Below are positions 43,747 through 52,422 of a stretch of DNA of 64,000 nucleotides, one piece after another. Numbering within the stretch: the stretch's first letter is position 1; every line of letters starts with the position of its first letter. The notes beneath the pieces were generated by a model, which was given only the letters and a program-made list of their open reading frames with translations, did no database searches and was not told where the DNA came from. The position numbers and the translations under genes were made by a program. This DNA is from an uncultured Clostridia bacterium. GTDB taxonomy: Bacteria; Bacillota; Clostridia; Christensenellales; CAG-138. The stretch lies in NCBI GenBank assembly GCA_934633985.1, contig CAKTYU010000007.1, positions 61,028-125,027 on the forward strand, written 5' to 3'.

Positions 43747-44805
43747 TTATTTTTTATCAAACGCATCGCTGCGCTCAACACTTGGTTGTTTGCCGCCGTT
43801 CTTTGGCGTCGTCACTACCGGGGTGACCCGGTTTGCGGCGTTCGTGCGGGTGATGTCGAGCAGCACCGCGCCTATTACCACCGCGCCTGTAAGGAAGGTC
43901 TGCCAGGGAGCCTGGAGGCCGCATGAGGACAGGCCGTTTTTAAGCACCGACATTATGAATACGCCTATGAGCGTGCCCATCATCGAGCCGGAGCCACCCG
44001 CCATGGAGGTGCCGCCTATTATTACGCCGGTTATGCCGTTGAGCTCCTGTCCGCTTCCCGTTCCGGGGGTTATCGTGGTGTAGGCCGCCGCATAGAACAG
44101 GCCGGCCATGCCTACGAAGAAGCCCGAAAGCGTATATACAGCTACCTTCCAGTTATCGACCTTGATTCCGGAAAGGCGCGCCGCCTCCTCGTTTGAGCCT
44201 ATGGCGTAAGCGTATCTGCCGAACTTGGTCTTATGCAGTATCGCCGCGGCGATGAGGAAGAAGCCTATGAGCCAGAAGGCGCCGACGGGGAAGCCCTTTA
44301 TCCCGAAAACCTCGGAGCGGATAAACACCTTCTTGAACCAGCTTCCCACCTCGGCGGTAGCCGTGGGCCAGGTCTGGGACTGCACCTTGGTTATTATCGA
44401 GCCTATGCCGGAGGCCATCATCTGGGTGCCCAGGGTGGCTATGAAGGGAGGCAGCTTGAGCTTTGCGACGAATATGCCGTTTACAAAGCCGAACACCACG
44501 CCTACTAATATCGTAAGCAGCACGGAGAGTATCAGCGGGCAGCCCTGCTTGAAGGAGAAGCCGCCGAGCAGCGCCGCGCACATCATCGCCGTTCCCAGGG
44601 AAAGGTCTATCCCGCCGGTGATGATGACGAAGGTGACCCCGAATGCCATAAAGCCTATGTAGTAGCTGGATTCGAGTATGTTTTTAACCATATCCAGGCT
44701 CAGAAAGTTGTTGCCGAAGATCGAGAACACTATGTACAGGATCACCAGCGCCGCAGGAGCCAGCAGTTTTTGCATGTTGAGCTTATTGGTTCCCAGTTTT
44801 TCCAT
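43747..44805 (-). CDS. Sugar ABC permease, RbsC-like
   Basis: This 352-residue membrane protein has about ten predicted helices. RbsC-family motifs include FVIITGGIDLSLGT near residue 57, NGIFVAKLKLPPFIATLGT and ELNGITGVIIGGTSMAGGSGS near residue 265. It forms the homodimeric channel of a CUT2-type importer. It lies between the ATPase gene (five-base gap) and the binding-protein gene. Confidence 0.94.
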   Translation of the reverse strand: MEKLGTNKLNMQKLLAPAALVILYIVFSIFGNNFLSLDMVKNILESSYYIGFMAFGVTFVIITGGIDLSLGTAMMCAALLGGFSFKQGCPLILSVLLTILVGVVFGFVNGIFVAKLKLPPFIATLGTQMMASGIGSIITKVQSQTWPTATAEVGSWFKKVFIRSEVFGIKGFPVGAFWLIGFFLIAAAILHKTKFGRYAYAIGSNEEAARLSGIKVDNWKVAVYTLSGFFVGMAGLFYAAAYTTITPGTGSGQELNGITGVIIGGTSMAGGSGSMMGTLIGVFIMSVLKNGLSSCGLQAPWQTFLTGAVVIGAVLLDITRTNAANRVTPVVTTPKNGGKQPSVERSDAFDKK

Positions 44806-44809
44806 TCCG

Positions 44810-46312
44810 CTATCCTACCTCTCTCTTTGTTGCAAGGGTCATTATTTTTTCCTGAGTAGCCTCAGCTATATCCAGCTCGCCCGTTTTGCGCCCTTCGCAC
44901 ATTACCACTATGCGATCCGACATACGCAGCAGCTCGGGCATCTCCGACGAGATCATTATTATGGACTTGCCGTCGTCGGCAAGCTGGTTCATAAGCTTAT
45001 ATATCTCGCTCTTTGCGCCTACGTCTATGCCTCTGGTGGGCTCGTCGAATATGAGTATGTCACAGTTGTTGAGCAGCCACTTGGACAGCACCACCTTCTG
45101 CTGGTTGCCTCCGGACAGGCTGCGCACCTTGCTCTTTACGCTCGGGGTCTTTGTGCGTACCTTTTTGACGTATTCGTGGGACACGCCCTCGATCTTTCTG
45201 TCGTCCACAAAGGCCACCTTGGAAAACTGATCCAACGAGGCGAGGACGGTATTGTCCGCCACGGACAGCCCGAGGCACAGGCCGTAACGCTTGCGGTCCT
45301 CAGATAGATATCCTATACCTGCGGCGACCGCATCCCGCGGGGAGTTTATCTTTACCTCTTTGCCGTTTATGCGTATCGTACCGCCGTGGCGCGGATCCGC
45401 GCCGCATATAAGCCGCGCCGTTTCGGTGCGCCCTGCGCCCATGAGCCCGGCGAAACCGAGTATCTCGCCCTTTTTCAAATTGAAGGATACTCCCTTTACA
45501 TCCTTGGAGACCAGCTCCTCCGCCTCGAATACTATCGGCGCGCCTTCGGGTACGTTTGACTGCGTCTTGGGCTCCTCGTATATCACGCGCCCGACCATCA
45601 TTTGCACCACCTGGTCTATCGTCGTCTCCGCGGTATCGACGGTGTTGACATACTGGCCGTCCCTCATCACGGTTATCCTGTCGGTTATCTCCTTCAGCTC
45701 GTTCATGCGGTGCGAAATGTATATTATGCCTACTCCGGTGGCCTTAAGCCGCCGTATAAATACGAACAGGTCTTCTATCTCGCTCTCGGTGAGCGCGGCA
45801 GAGGGTTCGTCCAGTACGAGTATTTTTGTGTTTTCGTGAGAGAGTGATTTTGCTATCTCCACCATCTGCTGCTTTGCAACGGTGAGATGCTTGACGGGTG
45901 TTTTAGCGGATATGTTATTTAAATGAAGCGATCCGAGCAGTTCCTCGGTCATGCGGTTCTGCTCCGCCTTGTCGAGGAAAACCCCCTTGACGGGCTCGCG
46001 CCCTATGAATATGTTTTCGGCGACGGTAAGATCCTGCATAAGGTTAAGCTCCTGATGCACTATGCTTATGCCCTTTGCCTGAGCGTCCCTGGGCCCGTGT
46101 ATCTCGACCGGGCTGCCGAAAAGCTCTATCGTGCCGGCGTCCTTAGTGTACACGCCGGTAAGTATCTTCATAAGAGTAGATTTACCGGCGCCGTTTTCCC
46201 CGACCAACGCCATTACCTCCCCCGCCTTTACCTCAAGCCGGGCGTCATCAAGCGCGTGCACGCCGGGAAAATACTTTTGTATACCGTACATTCGCAAAAT
46301 CGTTTCAGCCAT
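44810..46312 (-). CDS. Sugar ABC ATPase, RbsA-like
   Basis: This is a 500-residue tandem ATPase of the CUT2 family. The first domain has Walker A GENGAGKST near residue 37 and VLDEPSAALTESE. The second domain has the altered P-loop AGLMGAGRTE and signature SLSGGNQQKVVLSKWL near residue 395. It energises the RbsC-like permease. ATG 46312 is the family start (an upstream in-frame Met is rejected). It is first gene of the operon, divergent from lacI, with the promoter at 46431-46459. Confidence 0.95.
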   Translation of the reverse strand: MAETILRMYGIQKYFPGVHALDDARLEVKAGEVMALVGENGAGKSTLMKILTGVYTKDAGTIELFGSPVEIHGPRDAQAKGISIVHQELNLMQDLTVAENIFIGREPVKGVFLDKAEQNRMTEELLGSLHLNNISAKTPVKHLTVAKQQMVEIAKSLSHENTKILVLDEPSAALTESEIEDLFVFIRRLKATGVGIIYISHRMNELKEITDRITVMRDGQYVNTVDTAETTIDQVVQMMVGRVIYEEPKTQSNVPEGAPIVFEAEELVSKDVKGVSFNLKKGEILGFAGLMGAGRTETARLICGADPRHGGTIRINGKEVKINSPRDAVAAGIGYLSEDRKRYGLCLGLSVADNTVLASLDQFSKVAFVDDRKIEGVSHEYVKKVRTKTPSVKSKVRSLSGGNQQKVVLSKWLLNNCDILIFDEPTRGIDVGAKSEIYKLMNQLADDGKSIIMISSEMPELLRMSDRIVVMCEGRKTGELDIAEATQEKIMTLATKREVG

Positions 46313-46377
46313 TATGGTTTCACCTTTCTGTACCTTATAAAGAAGCAAAGCGTTGAAGATGGTTTAAACGGTGAGAA

Positions 46378-46388
46378 AACGAACCGTT
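46378..46388. promoter_or_regulatory. Operator candidate 1 (AACG-N3-CGTT)
   Basis: AACG, three bases, CGTT; the symmetry extends one base each side. It lies about 43 bases downstream of the ATPase-gene -10 box, within its leader. It matches the site at 46579-46589. Confidence 0.55.
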
Positions 46389-46430
46389 TCGCGTTTTTGT
46401 TTAAAATCAAACACAGCACTACTTGGCTCT

Positions 46431-46459
46431 ATCATAAACAATGTGTTGCCAAAAAGCAA
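46431..46459 (-). promoter_or_regulatory. Promoter of the Rbs-type ABC operon
   Basis: On the minus strand TTGCTT (46459-46454), a 17-base spacer and TATGAT (46436-46431). Confidence 0.65.
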
Positions 46460-46500
46460 GACTTTTCTTAAAATTTTTATTTTTAATTCAAAACTTACTG

Positions 46501-46529
46501 TTGACGCAAGCGGTTAAAAACCTTATTAT
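46501..46529 (+). promoter_or_regulatory. Promoter of the lacI-type regulator
   Basis: TTGACG (46501-46506), a 17-base spacer and TATTAT (46524-46529), 75 bases before the regulator start codon. Confidence 0.78.
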
Positions 46530-46578
46530 AGTTAATGAGGACTGTGGGCTTCATGCTTTCGGAGCCCCAGAAAAATGT

Positions 46579-46589
46579 AACGTTTCGTT
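46579..46589. promoter_or_regulatory. Operator candidate 2 (AACG-N3-CGTT)
   Basis: The same half-sites and spacing as at 46378-46388, located 50 bases past the lacI -10 box and just before its ribosome site. The two sites are 201 bases apart, so DNA looping is possible. Confidence 0.55.
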
Positions 46590-46603
46590 TTTCCGGAGGA
46601 AAT

Positions 46604-47590
46604 ATGTCGAGCATTTCTACTATCAAGGATGTTGCCGCAAGGGCCGGCGTCGCCCCCTCCACGGTATCCAAATACATAAACGGCGGCAGCGTCCGCGAAA
46701 AGAACGTCATCGCCATCCGCGAGGCCATAGCGGAGCTGGAATTCCGGGCGAACCCCTTTGCCCGGAACCTCAAGTCACAGCGCAGCCACGCCATAGGCGT
46801 ATTGCTGCCCGACCTGTCGGCCCCCTTTTTCAGCGCCATGCTGGAGGCCCTTAACAGGGTAATACGCGCCCGCGGCTATCACAGCCTCATCTCCTGTTAC
46901 AGCTCTAACCACGGGCTGGAAAGGGACAATCTGCGCTTTCTTTTGGAGGCCAGCATAGACGGCCTCATATACGTGCCGGAGGACCTTTCCGCGGAGGAAT
47001 TTCACGAGCTTACCGACGAATGCGGCGTGCCGGTGGTGCTTGCCGACCGAATGATACCCGGCTCAGATAAGGACACGGTGCTCACCAATAACACCGAATC
47101 CGTATACAAAGCCACATCGCATCTTATATCTGAGGGGCACAGGCGCATCGGCATAATTTCCGGCCCCAAATCCGTCTTTACCGCAAAGGAGCGCCTCGTG
47201 GGATACCTCAGGGCCCTTTCCGACAACGGCATAATTTACGACGATTCCTTAGTTATAAGCGGCGACAACATTTTCGCCACGGGATATCAGGGCCTCATAT
47301 CCATGATGTCCCTCGACACCCCGCCTACGGCAATATTTTCCACAAACTACAACATAACCCTGGGCCTTATCACCTCCGCACGGGAGAGGGGCATAGTCAT
47401 ACCCGATCAGGTGAGCGTTTTCGGCTACGACTCCGTTGACGTATGCCGCATGATGACCCCCGCCCTGCCCGTCGTGTTCCAGCCGGAGCAGGAGATAGGC
47501 CGGCTTGCGGCGGAATACCTAATAGAGCGGCTGGACGGAAGCACCGTCCCTCCCCGCATGACCGTGCTCGAGTCCAAGCTGGTAATATAA
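46604..47590 (+). CDS. LacI-family transcriptional regulator
   Basis: This 328-residue regulator has an N-terminal LacI helix-turn-helix (STIKDVAARAGVAPSTVSKYINGG, residues 4-27) and hinge. A periplasmic-binding-like sensor follows (IGVLLPDLSAPFFSAMLEALN, VVLADRMIPGSDKDTV, FGYDSVDVCRMMTPALPVV). It should repress in the absence of its sugar. ATG 46604 with GGAGG is chosen; an upstream in-frame start adds non-homologous residues. It is divergent from the importer and followed by fucI, so fucose or a derivative is the probable inducer. Confidence 0.93.
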   Translation: MSSISTIKDVAARAGVAPSTVSKYINGGSVREKNVIAIREAIAELEFRANPFARNLKSQRSHAIGVLLPDLSAPFFSAMLEALNRVIRARGYHSLISCYSSNHGLERDNLRFLLEASIDGLIYVPEDLSAEEFHELTDECGVPVVLADRMIPGSDKDTVLTNNTESVYKATSHLISEGHRRIGIISGPKSVFTAKERLVGYLRALSDNGIIYDDSLVISGDNIFATGYQGLISMMSLDTPPTAIFSTNYNITLGLITSARERGIVIPDQVSVFGYDSVDVCRMMTPALPVVFQPEQEIGRLAAEYLIERLDGSTVPPRMTVLESKLVI

Positions 47591-47698
47591 AAAATACATA
47601 TTTATAGCGTTATGCGTTATTAAATAGATCCGTCCCCTACTACCAAATTCATGCCCGCGGCAATGCCGCAGAGTACAATTTTCAAGGAGGAAGAATAT

Positions 47699-49537
47699 AT
47701 GGCAAAGAATCGTTACGTAGGCAGCTATCCGGTCATAGGCATCCGTCCCATTATCGACGGCCGCAGAGGCCCCATGAAGCTGCGCGAGAGCCTTGAGGGC
47801 CAGGTAATGGCCATGGCGGAGGCTGCGAAAAAGCTCTTCGAGGATAACCTTTACTACTCTAACGGCGACCATGTAAAGGTGGTCATAGCCGATTCCACCA
47901 TCGGCCGCGTGCCGGAATCCGCCGCCTGCGCCGAAAAGTTCCGCAGGGAAGGCGTATCCATAACCCTCTCCGTCACGCCCTGCTGGTGCTACGGCTCCGA
48001 GACCATGGATATGGATCCCATGACGATAAAGGGCGTATGGGGCTTTAACGGCACAGAGCGCCCCGGCGCCGTATACCTCGCCTCCGTACTCGCCACCCAC
48101 GCCCAGAAGGGGCTTCCGGCCTTCGGCATATACGGCCATGAGGTACAGGACGCGGATCAGGTCACCGAGATACCTGAGGACGTAAAGGAAAAGCTTCTGC
48201 GCTTCGGCAGGGCGGCCGTTGCGGCTGCCACCATGCGCGGCAAGAGCTATTTGCAGATAGGCTCCATGTGCATGGGCATAGGCGGCTCCATCATAGACCA
48301 GCAGTTCATGGAGGAATACCTCGGCCTGCGCGTCGAATCCGTCGATGAGGTGGAGATACTCCGCCGCATGGAGGAGGGCATATACGACCACGAGGCCTAT
48401 GAAAAGGCGCTGGCGTGGACATTCGAGCACTGCAAGGAGGGCCGCGACGACAATCCCGAATCCGTGGAGTTCCTGGGCAAGGAGCGCCGCATAAGGTTTA
48501 CCGACGAGGAAAAGCGCAAGCAGTGGGAATTTACCATAAAGATGTACTGCATCATAAAGGATCTCATACAGGGCAACCCCAATCTCCCCGAGGAATTCAA
48601 GGAGGAGATGGTAGGCCACAACGCCATCGCCGCCGGCTTCCAGGGCCAGAGGCAGTGGACCGATCACTGGCCCAACTGCGACTATCCCGAGGCGGTGCTC
48701 AACTCCTCCTTCGACTTTACCGGCAAAAAGGAGCCCATGGTGTTCGCCACGGAAAACGACGTGCTCAACGGCCTCGGCATGCTCTTCATGGAGCTGCTCA
48801 CGAACCGTGCGCAGATATTCGCGGATGTGCGTACCTTCTGGTCCCCTGAGGCCACCAAGCGCGCCACCGGCTATGAATTCGAGGGCAAGGCTAAGGAGAA
48901 CGGCGGCATAATACACCTGCTCAACTCCGGCGCGGCCTGCCTCGACGCCTGCGGCGAATGCACCGACGAAAACGGCAACAACGTCATGAAGCGCTGGTGG
49001 GAGGTCACCGACGAGGACATAAAGAAAATGACCGACGCTACCGTATGGTGCGAGGCTGGCTTTGACAACTTCCGCGGCGGCGGCTTCTCCAGCCACTTTG
49101 TCACCCGTGCGGAAATGCCCGTCACCATGATCCGACTGAATCTCGTCAAGGGCCTCGGCCCCGTGCTCCAGATAGCCGAGGGCTGGACGGTGAACCTGCC
49201 CGACGAGGTGACGGATAAGCTCATGGAGCGCACCAACCCCACATGGCCCTGCACATGGTTTGCGCCGCGCTGCGACGGCAAGGCGGGTAGCCCCTTTGAG
49301 GACGCCTACTCCGTAATGCAGAACTGGGGAGCCAACCACGGCGCGATCTCCTACGGACACGTCGGAGCAGATCTCATCACGCTCTGCTCCATGCTCCGCA
49401 TACCTGTATGCATGCACAACGTGCCCTCCGAGGATATCTTCCGCCCTGCCGCATGGAACGCCTTCGGCATGGATAAGGAAGGCCAGGATTACCGCGCCTG
49501 TGCCGCCTACGGCCCCATGTACAAGAACATAAGGTAA
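47699..49537 (+). CDS. fucI: L-fucose isomerase
   Basis: This 612-residue enzyme is similar to E. coli FucI along its length: IGIRPIIDGRRG at the start, TPCWCYGSETMDMDP near residue 95, WGFNGTERPGAVYLASVLA, IAAGFQGQRQWTDHWPN, the metal Glu in FATENDVLNG, the metal Asp in FADVRTFWSPEA, and the metal His in GHVGADLITL near the C-terminus. It converts L-fucose to L-fuculose using Mn. ATG 47699 with AAGGAGG is chosen. First gene of the fucose operon; the 108-base gap after lacI has no clear promoter. Confidence 0.97.
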   Translation: MAKNRYVGSYPVIGIRPIIDGRRGPMKLRESLEGQVMAMAEAAKKLFEDNLYYSNGDHVKVVIADSTIGRVPESAACAEKFRREGVSITLSVTPCWCYGSETMDMDPMTIKGVWGFNGTERPGAVYLASVLATHAQKGLPAFGIYGHEVQDADQVTEIPEDVKEKLLRFGRAAVAAATMRGKSYLQIGSMCMGIGGSIIDQQFMEEYLGLRVESVDEVEILRRMEEGIYDHEAYEKALAWTFEHCKEGRDDNPESVEFLGKERRIRFTDEEKRKQWEFTIKMYCIIKDLIQGNPNLPEEFKEEMVGHNAIAAGFQGQRQWTDHWPNCDYPEAVLNSSFDFTGKKEPMVFATENDVLNGLGMLFMELLTNRAQIFADVRTFWSPEATKRATGYEFEGKAKENGGIIHLLNSGAACLDACGECTDENGNNVMKRWWEVTDEDIKKMTDATVWCEAGFDNFRGGGFSSHFVTRAEMPVTMIRLNLVKGLGPVLQIAEGWTVNLPDEVTDKLMERTNPTWPCTWFAPRCDGKAGSPFEDAYSVMQNWGANHGAISYGHVGADLITLCSMLRIPVCMHNVPSEDIFRPAAWNAFGMDKEGQDYRACAAYGPMYKNIR

Positions 49538-49554
49538 TGATCATCTGAAAAAAT

Positions 49555-49582
49555 GGCCGGGACGGTTCATTCCGCCCCGGTC
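49555..49582 (+). other. fucI-fucU intercistronic hairpin
   Basis: An 11-bp GC-rich stem (GGCCGGGACGG / CCGCCCCGGTC, one mismatch) with a 6-base loop and no T-run. It probably protects or processes the fucI message. Confidence 0.55.
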
Positions 49583-49605
49583 AGGCATATAGAAAGGAAC
49601 GAGCC

Positions 49606-50052
49606 ATGCTTAAAAACATCCCCTCCATCCTCTCCCCGGAGCTTCTCAAGGTGCTGTGCGAGATGGGACACGGCGACCGTATATGCATAGGCGACGGGAA
49701 CTTCCCCGGCGCTTCGATAGCGAGGCAGGGCGGCTGCGTATTTCTCAGGGCAGACGGCCACGGCACGCCGGAGCTGCTGAACGCCATACTCGAGGTCTTC
49801 CCTCTGGACAGCTACACGGATACCCCGGCGATGCTCATGCAGAAAATGGACTGCGACAAAGAGCTGGACATACCTATATGGGATAAATACGTGGAATCCG
49901 TCGCCCGCCATGACCCAAGGGGCGCTAAGGCCGTGGGCTTCTATGAGCGGTTCCGGTTTTATGATGAGGCCAAGACCTGCTACTGCGTGCTCCAGTCCGG
50001 CGAGACCTCGATATACGCAAACATCATACTTCAGAAAGGTGTAGTGAAATAA
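49606..50052 (+). CDS. fucU: L-fucose mutarotase
   Basis: This 148-residue RbsD/FucU protein has LCEMGHGDRICIGDGNFP near residues 18-35 with the catalytic His, a GHGDxIxIxDxNFP-type motif, and a C-terminal VLQSGETSIYANIILQKGV segment. It interconverts alpha- and beta-L-fucose, supplying the form used by FucI. It lies between fucI and the kinase gene. Confidence 0.95.
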   Translation: MLKNIPSILSPELLKVLCEMGHGDRICIGDGNFPGASIARQGGCVFLRADGHGTPELLNAILEVFPLDSYTDTPAMLMQKMDCDKELDIPIWDKYVESVARHDPRGAKAVGFYERFRFYDEAKTCYCVLQSGETSIYANIILQKGVVK

Positions 50053-50053
50053 T

Positions 50054-51532
50054 ATGCGTAACCTACTGGCTTTTGACATAGGGGCCAGCAATGGCCGCGC
50101 CATACTCGGGCAATTTGACGGCGAACGCATCTCCATGCGGGAGCTGCACCGCTTTGAAAACCACTATGTAGAGCTCAACGGCGTCTACTACTGGGATCTT
50201 CCCTACATTTACAATCAGCTCAAGCAGGGCTTCCTCGCCTTCCGCAGGGCGGACATAGGGGCGCTGGACTGCTTCGGCATCGACACATGGGGCGTGGATT
50301 ACGGCCTGCTGGACAAAAACGGGCATCTCCTCTCAAACCCCCGCGCTTACCGCAACGCCGTGGAGGAGGACTGCACCGAGGCATGGAAGGCGATGGACTT
50401 CCCCGCGCTCTTCGCCCATACCGGCATAGGCAACGAGAGCTTCAACACCGCCTATCAGCTTTACCGGCGCAAGAGAGAGGGCGACGCCGCGCTGGAGGCC
50501 GCCGAAACCCTGCTCTTCATGCCGGATCTGCTTGGGTATTTTCTCACCGGCGAAAAGAAATCCGAATACACCGAGACTACCACCTCCATGCTTTACAACC
50601 CCATAAAGCGGGACTGGGACAGGGACATAATGGCGGCCTTCGGCCTGCCGGAAAAGATATTCCCGCCCATAGATATGCCGGGAACGATACGCGGCAGGCT
50701 GCGCTCCGATATAGCCCGCGAGTTAGGCATAAACTGTGCCGCCTTTGCAGCGGTCGGCACCCATGATACGGCTTCGGCGGTCGCGGCAATACCCGGCAGC
50801 GGCAGCTTTGCCTTCTGTTCCAGCGGCACGTGGTCGGTTTTCGGCATGGAGACCGAGCTTCCGCTGCTCACCGACGAGGTGCGGGATGCGGGCTTCTCCA
50901 ACGAGGGCACCGTGCAGGGCGGCTTCCGCCCGCTAAAGAACATAATGGGGCTTTGGCTTATACAGGAATGCCGCCGGGAATGGCAGGCGGAGGGAATATC
51001 CCTGAGCTGGGACGAAATAGTTCGTGAGGCGGAGGCGGCGGAGCCCTTCCGCTCCATAATCGACACGGATCACACCCCCTTCTTCTCCGGCGGGCGCATG
51101 CGGCAGAAGATACGCCAGTTCTGCGCCGCGACAAACCAGCCCCTGCCGGACACGGTGGGCAGATTCGCCCGCTGCATATACGAATCCCTCGCCCTGAAAT
51201 ACCGCTACACGCTGGACAGGCTCAGCGAGATAAAGGGAGAGAGCATAGACAGCCTTAACATAGTCGGCGGCGGGAGCAGGAACCGCCTTTTGAACCGGTT
51301 CGCTGCGGACGCGGCGGGATGCCGCGTGATAACCGGCCCAATAGAGGGCGCCGCCATAGGCAACCTGCTGGTGCAGGCTATGGCGCTGGGCGATATAAGC
51401 GGCATAGACGAGCTTCGGGACATAGTCCGCCGCTGCGAGGCTGTGGAGTGCTATGAGCCCAACACCACCGCGGAATGGGAGGCCGCATACGGGCGGCTTC
51501 TGGGCTATATGGAAAGGAGCGGCAAAAAATGA
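50054..51532 (+). CDS. FGGY-family kinase (rhamnulokinase-like), probable L-fuculokinase
   Basis: This is a 492-residue FGGY kinase. The N-terminal phosphate loop is AFDIGASNGRAILGQF, followed by CFGIDTWGVDYGLLD near residue 75, VGTHDTASAV near residue 235, and LNIVGGGSRNRLLNRFAADA near residue 400. Sequence style is closest to rhamnulokinase (RhaB), but no rhamnose isomerase is present, so L-fuculose is the probable substrate (inference). It starts one base after fucU and overlaps the SDR gene by four bases. Confidence 0.88.
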   Translation: MRNLLAFDIGASNGRAILGQFDGERISMRELHRFENHYVELNGVYYWDLPYIYNQLKQGFLAFRRADIGALDCFGIDTWGVDYGLLDKNGHLLSNPRAYRNAVEEDCTEAWKAMDFPALFAHTGIGNESFNTAYQLYRRKREGDAALEAAETLLFMPDLLGYFLTGEKKSEYTETTTSMLYNPIKRDWDRDIMAAFGLPEKIFPPIDMPGTIRGRLRSDIARELGINCAAFAAVGTHDTASAVAAIPGSGSFAFCSSGTWSVFGMETELPLLTDEVRDAGFSNEGTVQGGFRPLKNIMGLWLIQECRREWQAEGISLSWDEIVREAEAAEPFRSIIDTDHTPFFSGGRMRQKIRQFCAATNQPLPDTVGRFARCIYESLALKYRYTLDRLSEIKGESIDSLNIVGGGSRNRLLNRFAADAAGCRVITGPIEGAAIGNLLVQAMALGDISGIDELRDIVRRCEAVECYEPNTTAEWEAAYGRLLGYMERSGKK

Positions 51533-52407
51533 CGGTAGACATGACAAAATGGCAGGACATGGCAAAGGCGAACGCCCACATACGCCCTGCCGGAAGCGGC
51601 CGTATGGCGGGAAAGATATGCATAGTGACCGGCGCGGCCCAGGGCTTCGGCAGGGGCATAGCGCAGGAGCTTTACAACGAGGGCGCCTCGATAGTCATAG
51701 CGGATCTGAACGAGCCCCTTGCCGGGCAGGTAGCCGCTGAAATGGGCGAAAGGGCCTTTGCGGTTGCCGTGAACGTGTCCGATGAGGAATCCGTGGCCAA
51801 TATGGTCGCGCAGACCGTGGAGAGCTTCGGCGGCCTCGACCTGATGCTATCCAACGCGGGGGTGGTGCGTTCCGGTCCCGTGGCTGAAATGGAAAAAAAG
51901 GATTTTGACTTTGTGACCTCCATCAACTATACCGGCTACTTCCTCTGCTCCAAATACGCGGCGATGATAATGCAGGCACAGCATGAGGCGGCTCCAGAGG
52001 CCATGTACGATATAGTGGAGCTAAACTCCAAATCCGGCCTCGAGGGCTCAAACCGCAACTTTGCCTATGCGGGCTCCAAGTTCGGCGGCATAGGGTTAAC
52101 CCAGTCCTTCGCCCTTGAGCTTTGCGCCTACAATATCAAGGTGAACGCCGTATGCCCCGGCAACTATCTGGATGGGCCGCTGTGGTCCGACCCGGAGCGC
52201 GGCCTGTTTGTGCAATACCTCAGGGCGGGCAAGGTCCCCGGCGCAAGGACCGTACAGGACGTCCGCCGCCATTACGAGGCAAAGGTGCCCATGAACAGGG
52301 GCTGCCTCCCCTCCGACGTGGCCAAGGCAGTGATGTACTGCGTGGAGCAGCGGTACGAGACCGGGCAGGCAATACCCGTTACGGGCGGCCAGGTCATGTT
52401 AAGCTGA
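51529..52407 (+). CDS. SDR dehydrogenase, SorD/SrlD-like
   Basis: This 292-residue short-chain dehydrogenase has the cofactor motif VTGAAQGFGRGIAQEL near residue 33, SNAGVVRSG near residue 110, and the catalytic Tyr/Lys in YAGSKFGGIGLTQSFALEL near residue 185. An N-terminal arm of about 28 residues precedes the fold. It resembles sorbitol-6-phosphate 2-dehydrogenases. With the SorE-like reductase encoded two genes on, it suggests a reduce-then-oxidise isomerisation of a ketose phosphate, as in sorbose catabolism. The substrate in this fucose operon is not known. Confidence 0.85.
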   Translation: MTVDMTKWQDMAKANAHIRPAGSGRMAGKICIVTGAAQGFGRGIAQELYNEGASIVIADLNEPLAGQVAAEMGERAFAVAVNVSDEESVANMVAQTVESFGGLDLMLSNAGVVRSGPVAEMEKKDFDFVTSINYTGYFLCSKYAAMIMQAQHEAAPEAMYDIVELNSKSGLEGSNRNFAYAGSKFGGIGLTQSFALELCAYNIKVNAVCPGNYLDGPLWSDPERGLFVQYLRAGKVPGARTVQDVRRHYEAKVPMNRGCLPSDVAKAVMYCVEQRYETGQAIPVTGGQVMLS

Positions 52408-52422
52408 CGGACGGTAGCGCCC

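Noticed and set aside
47519..49417. Long open frame (632 codons) on the minus strand opposite fucI
   Set aside because: Same reason: fucI is conserved along its whole length, and the reverse frame has repetitive His/Gly/Val/Ala composition with no motif.
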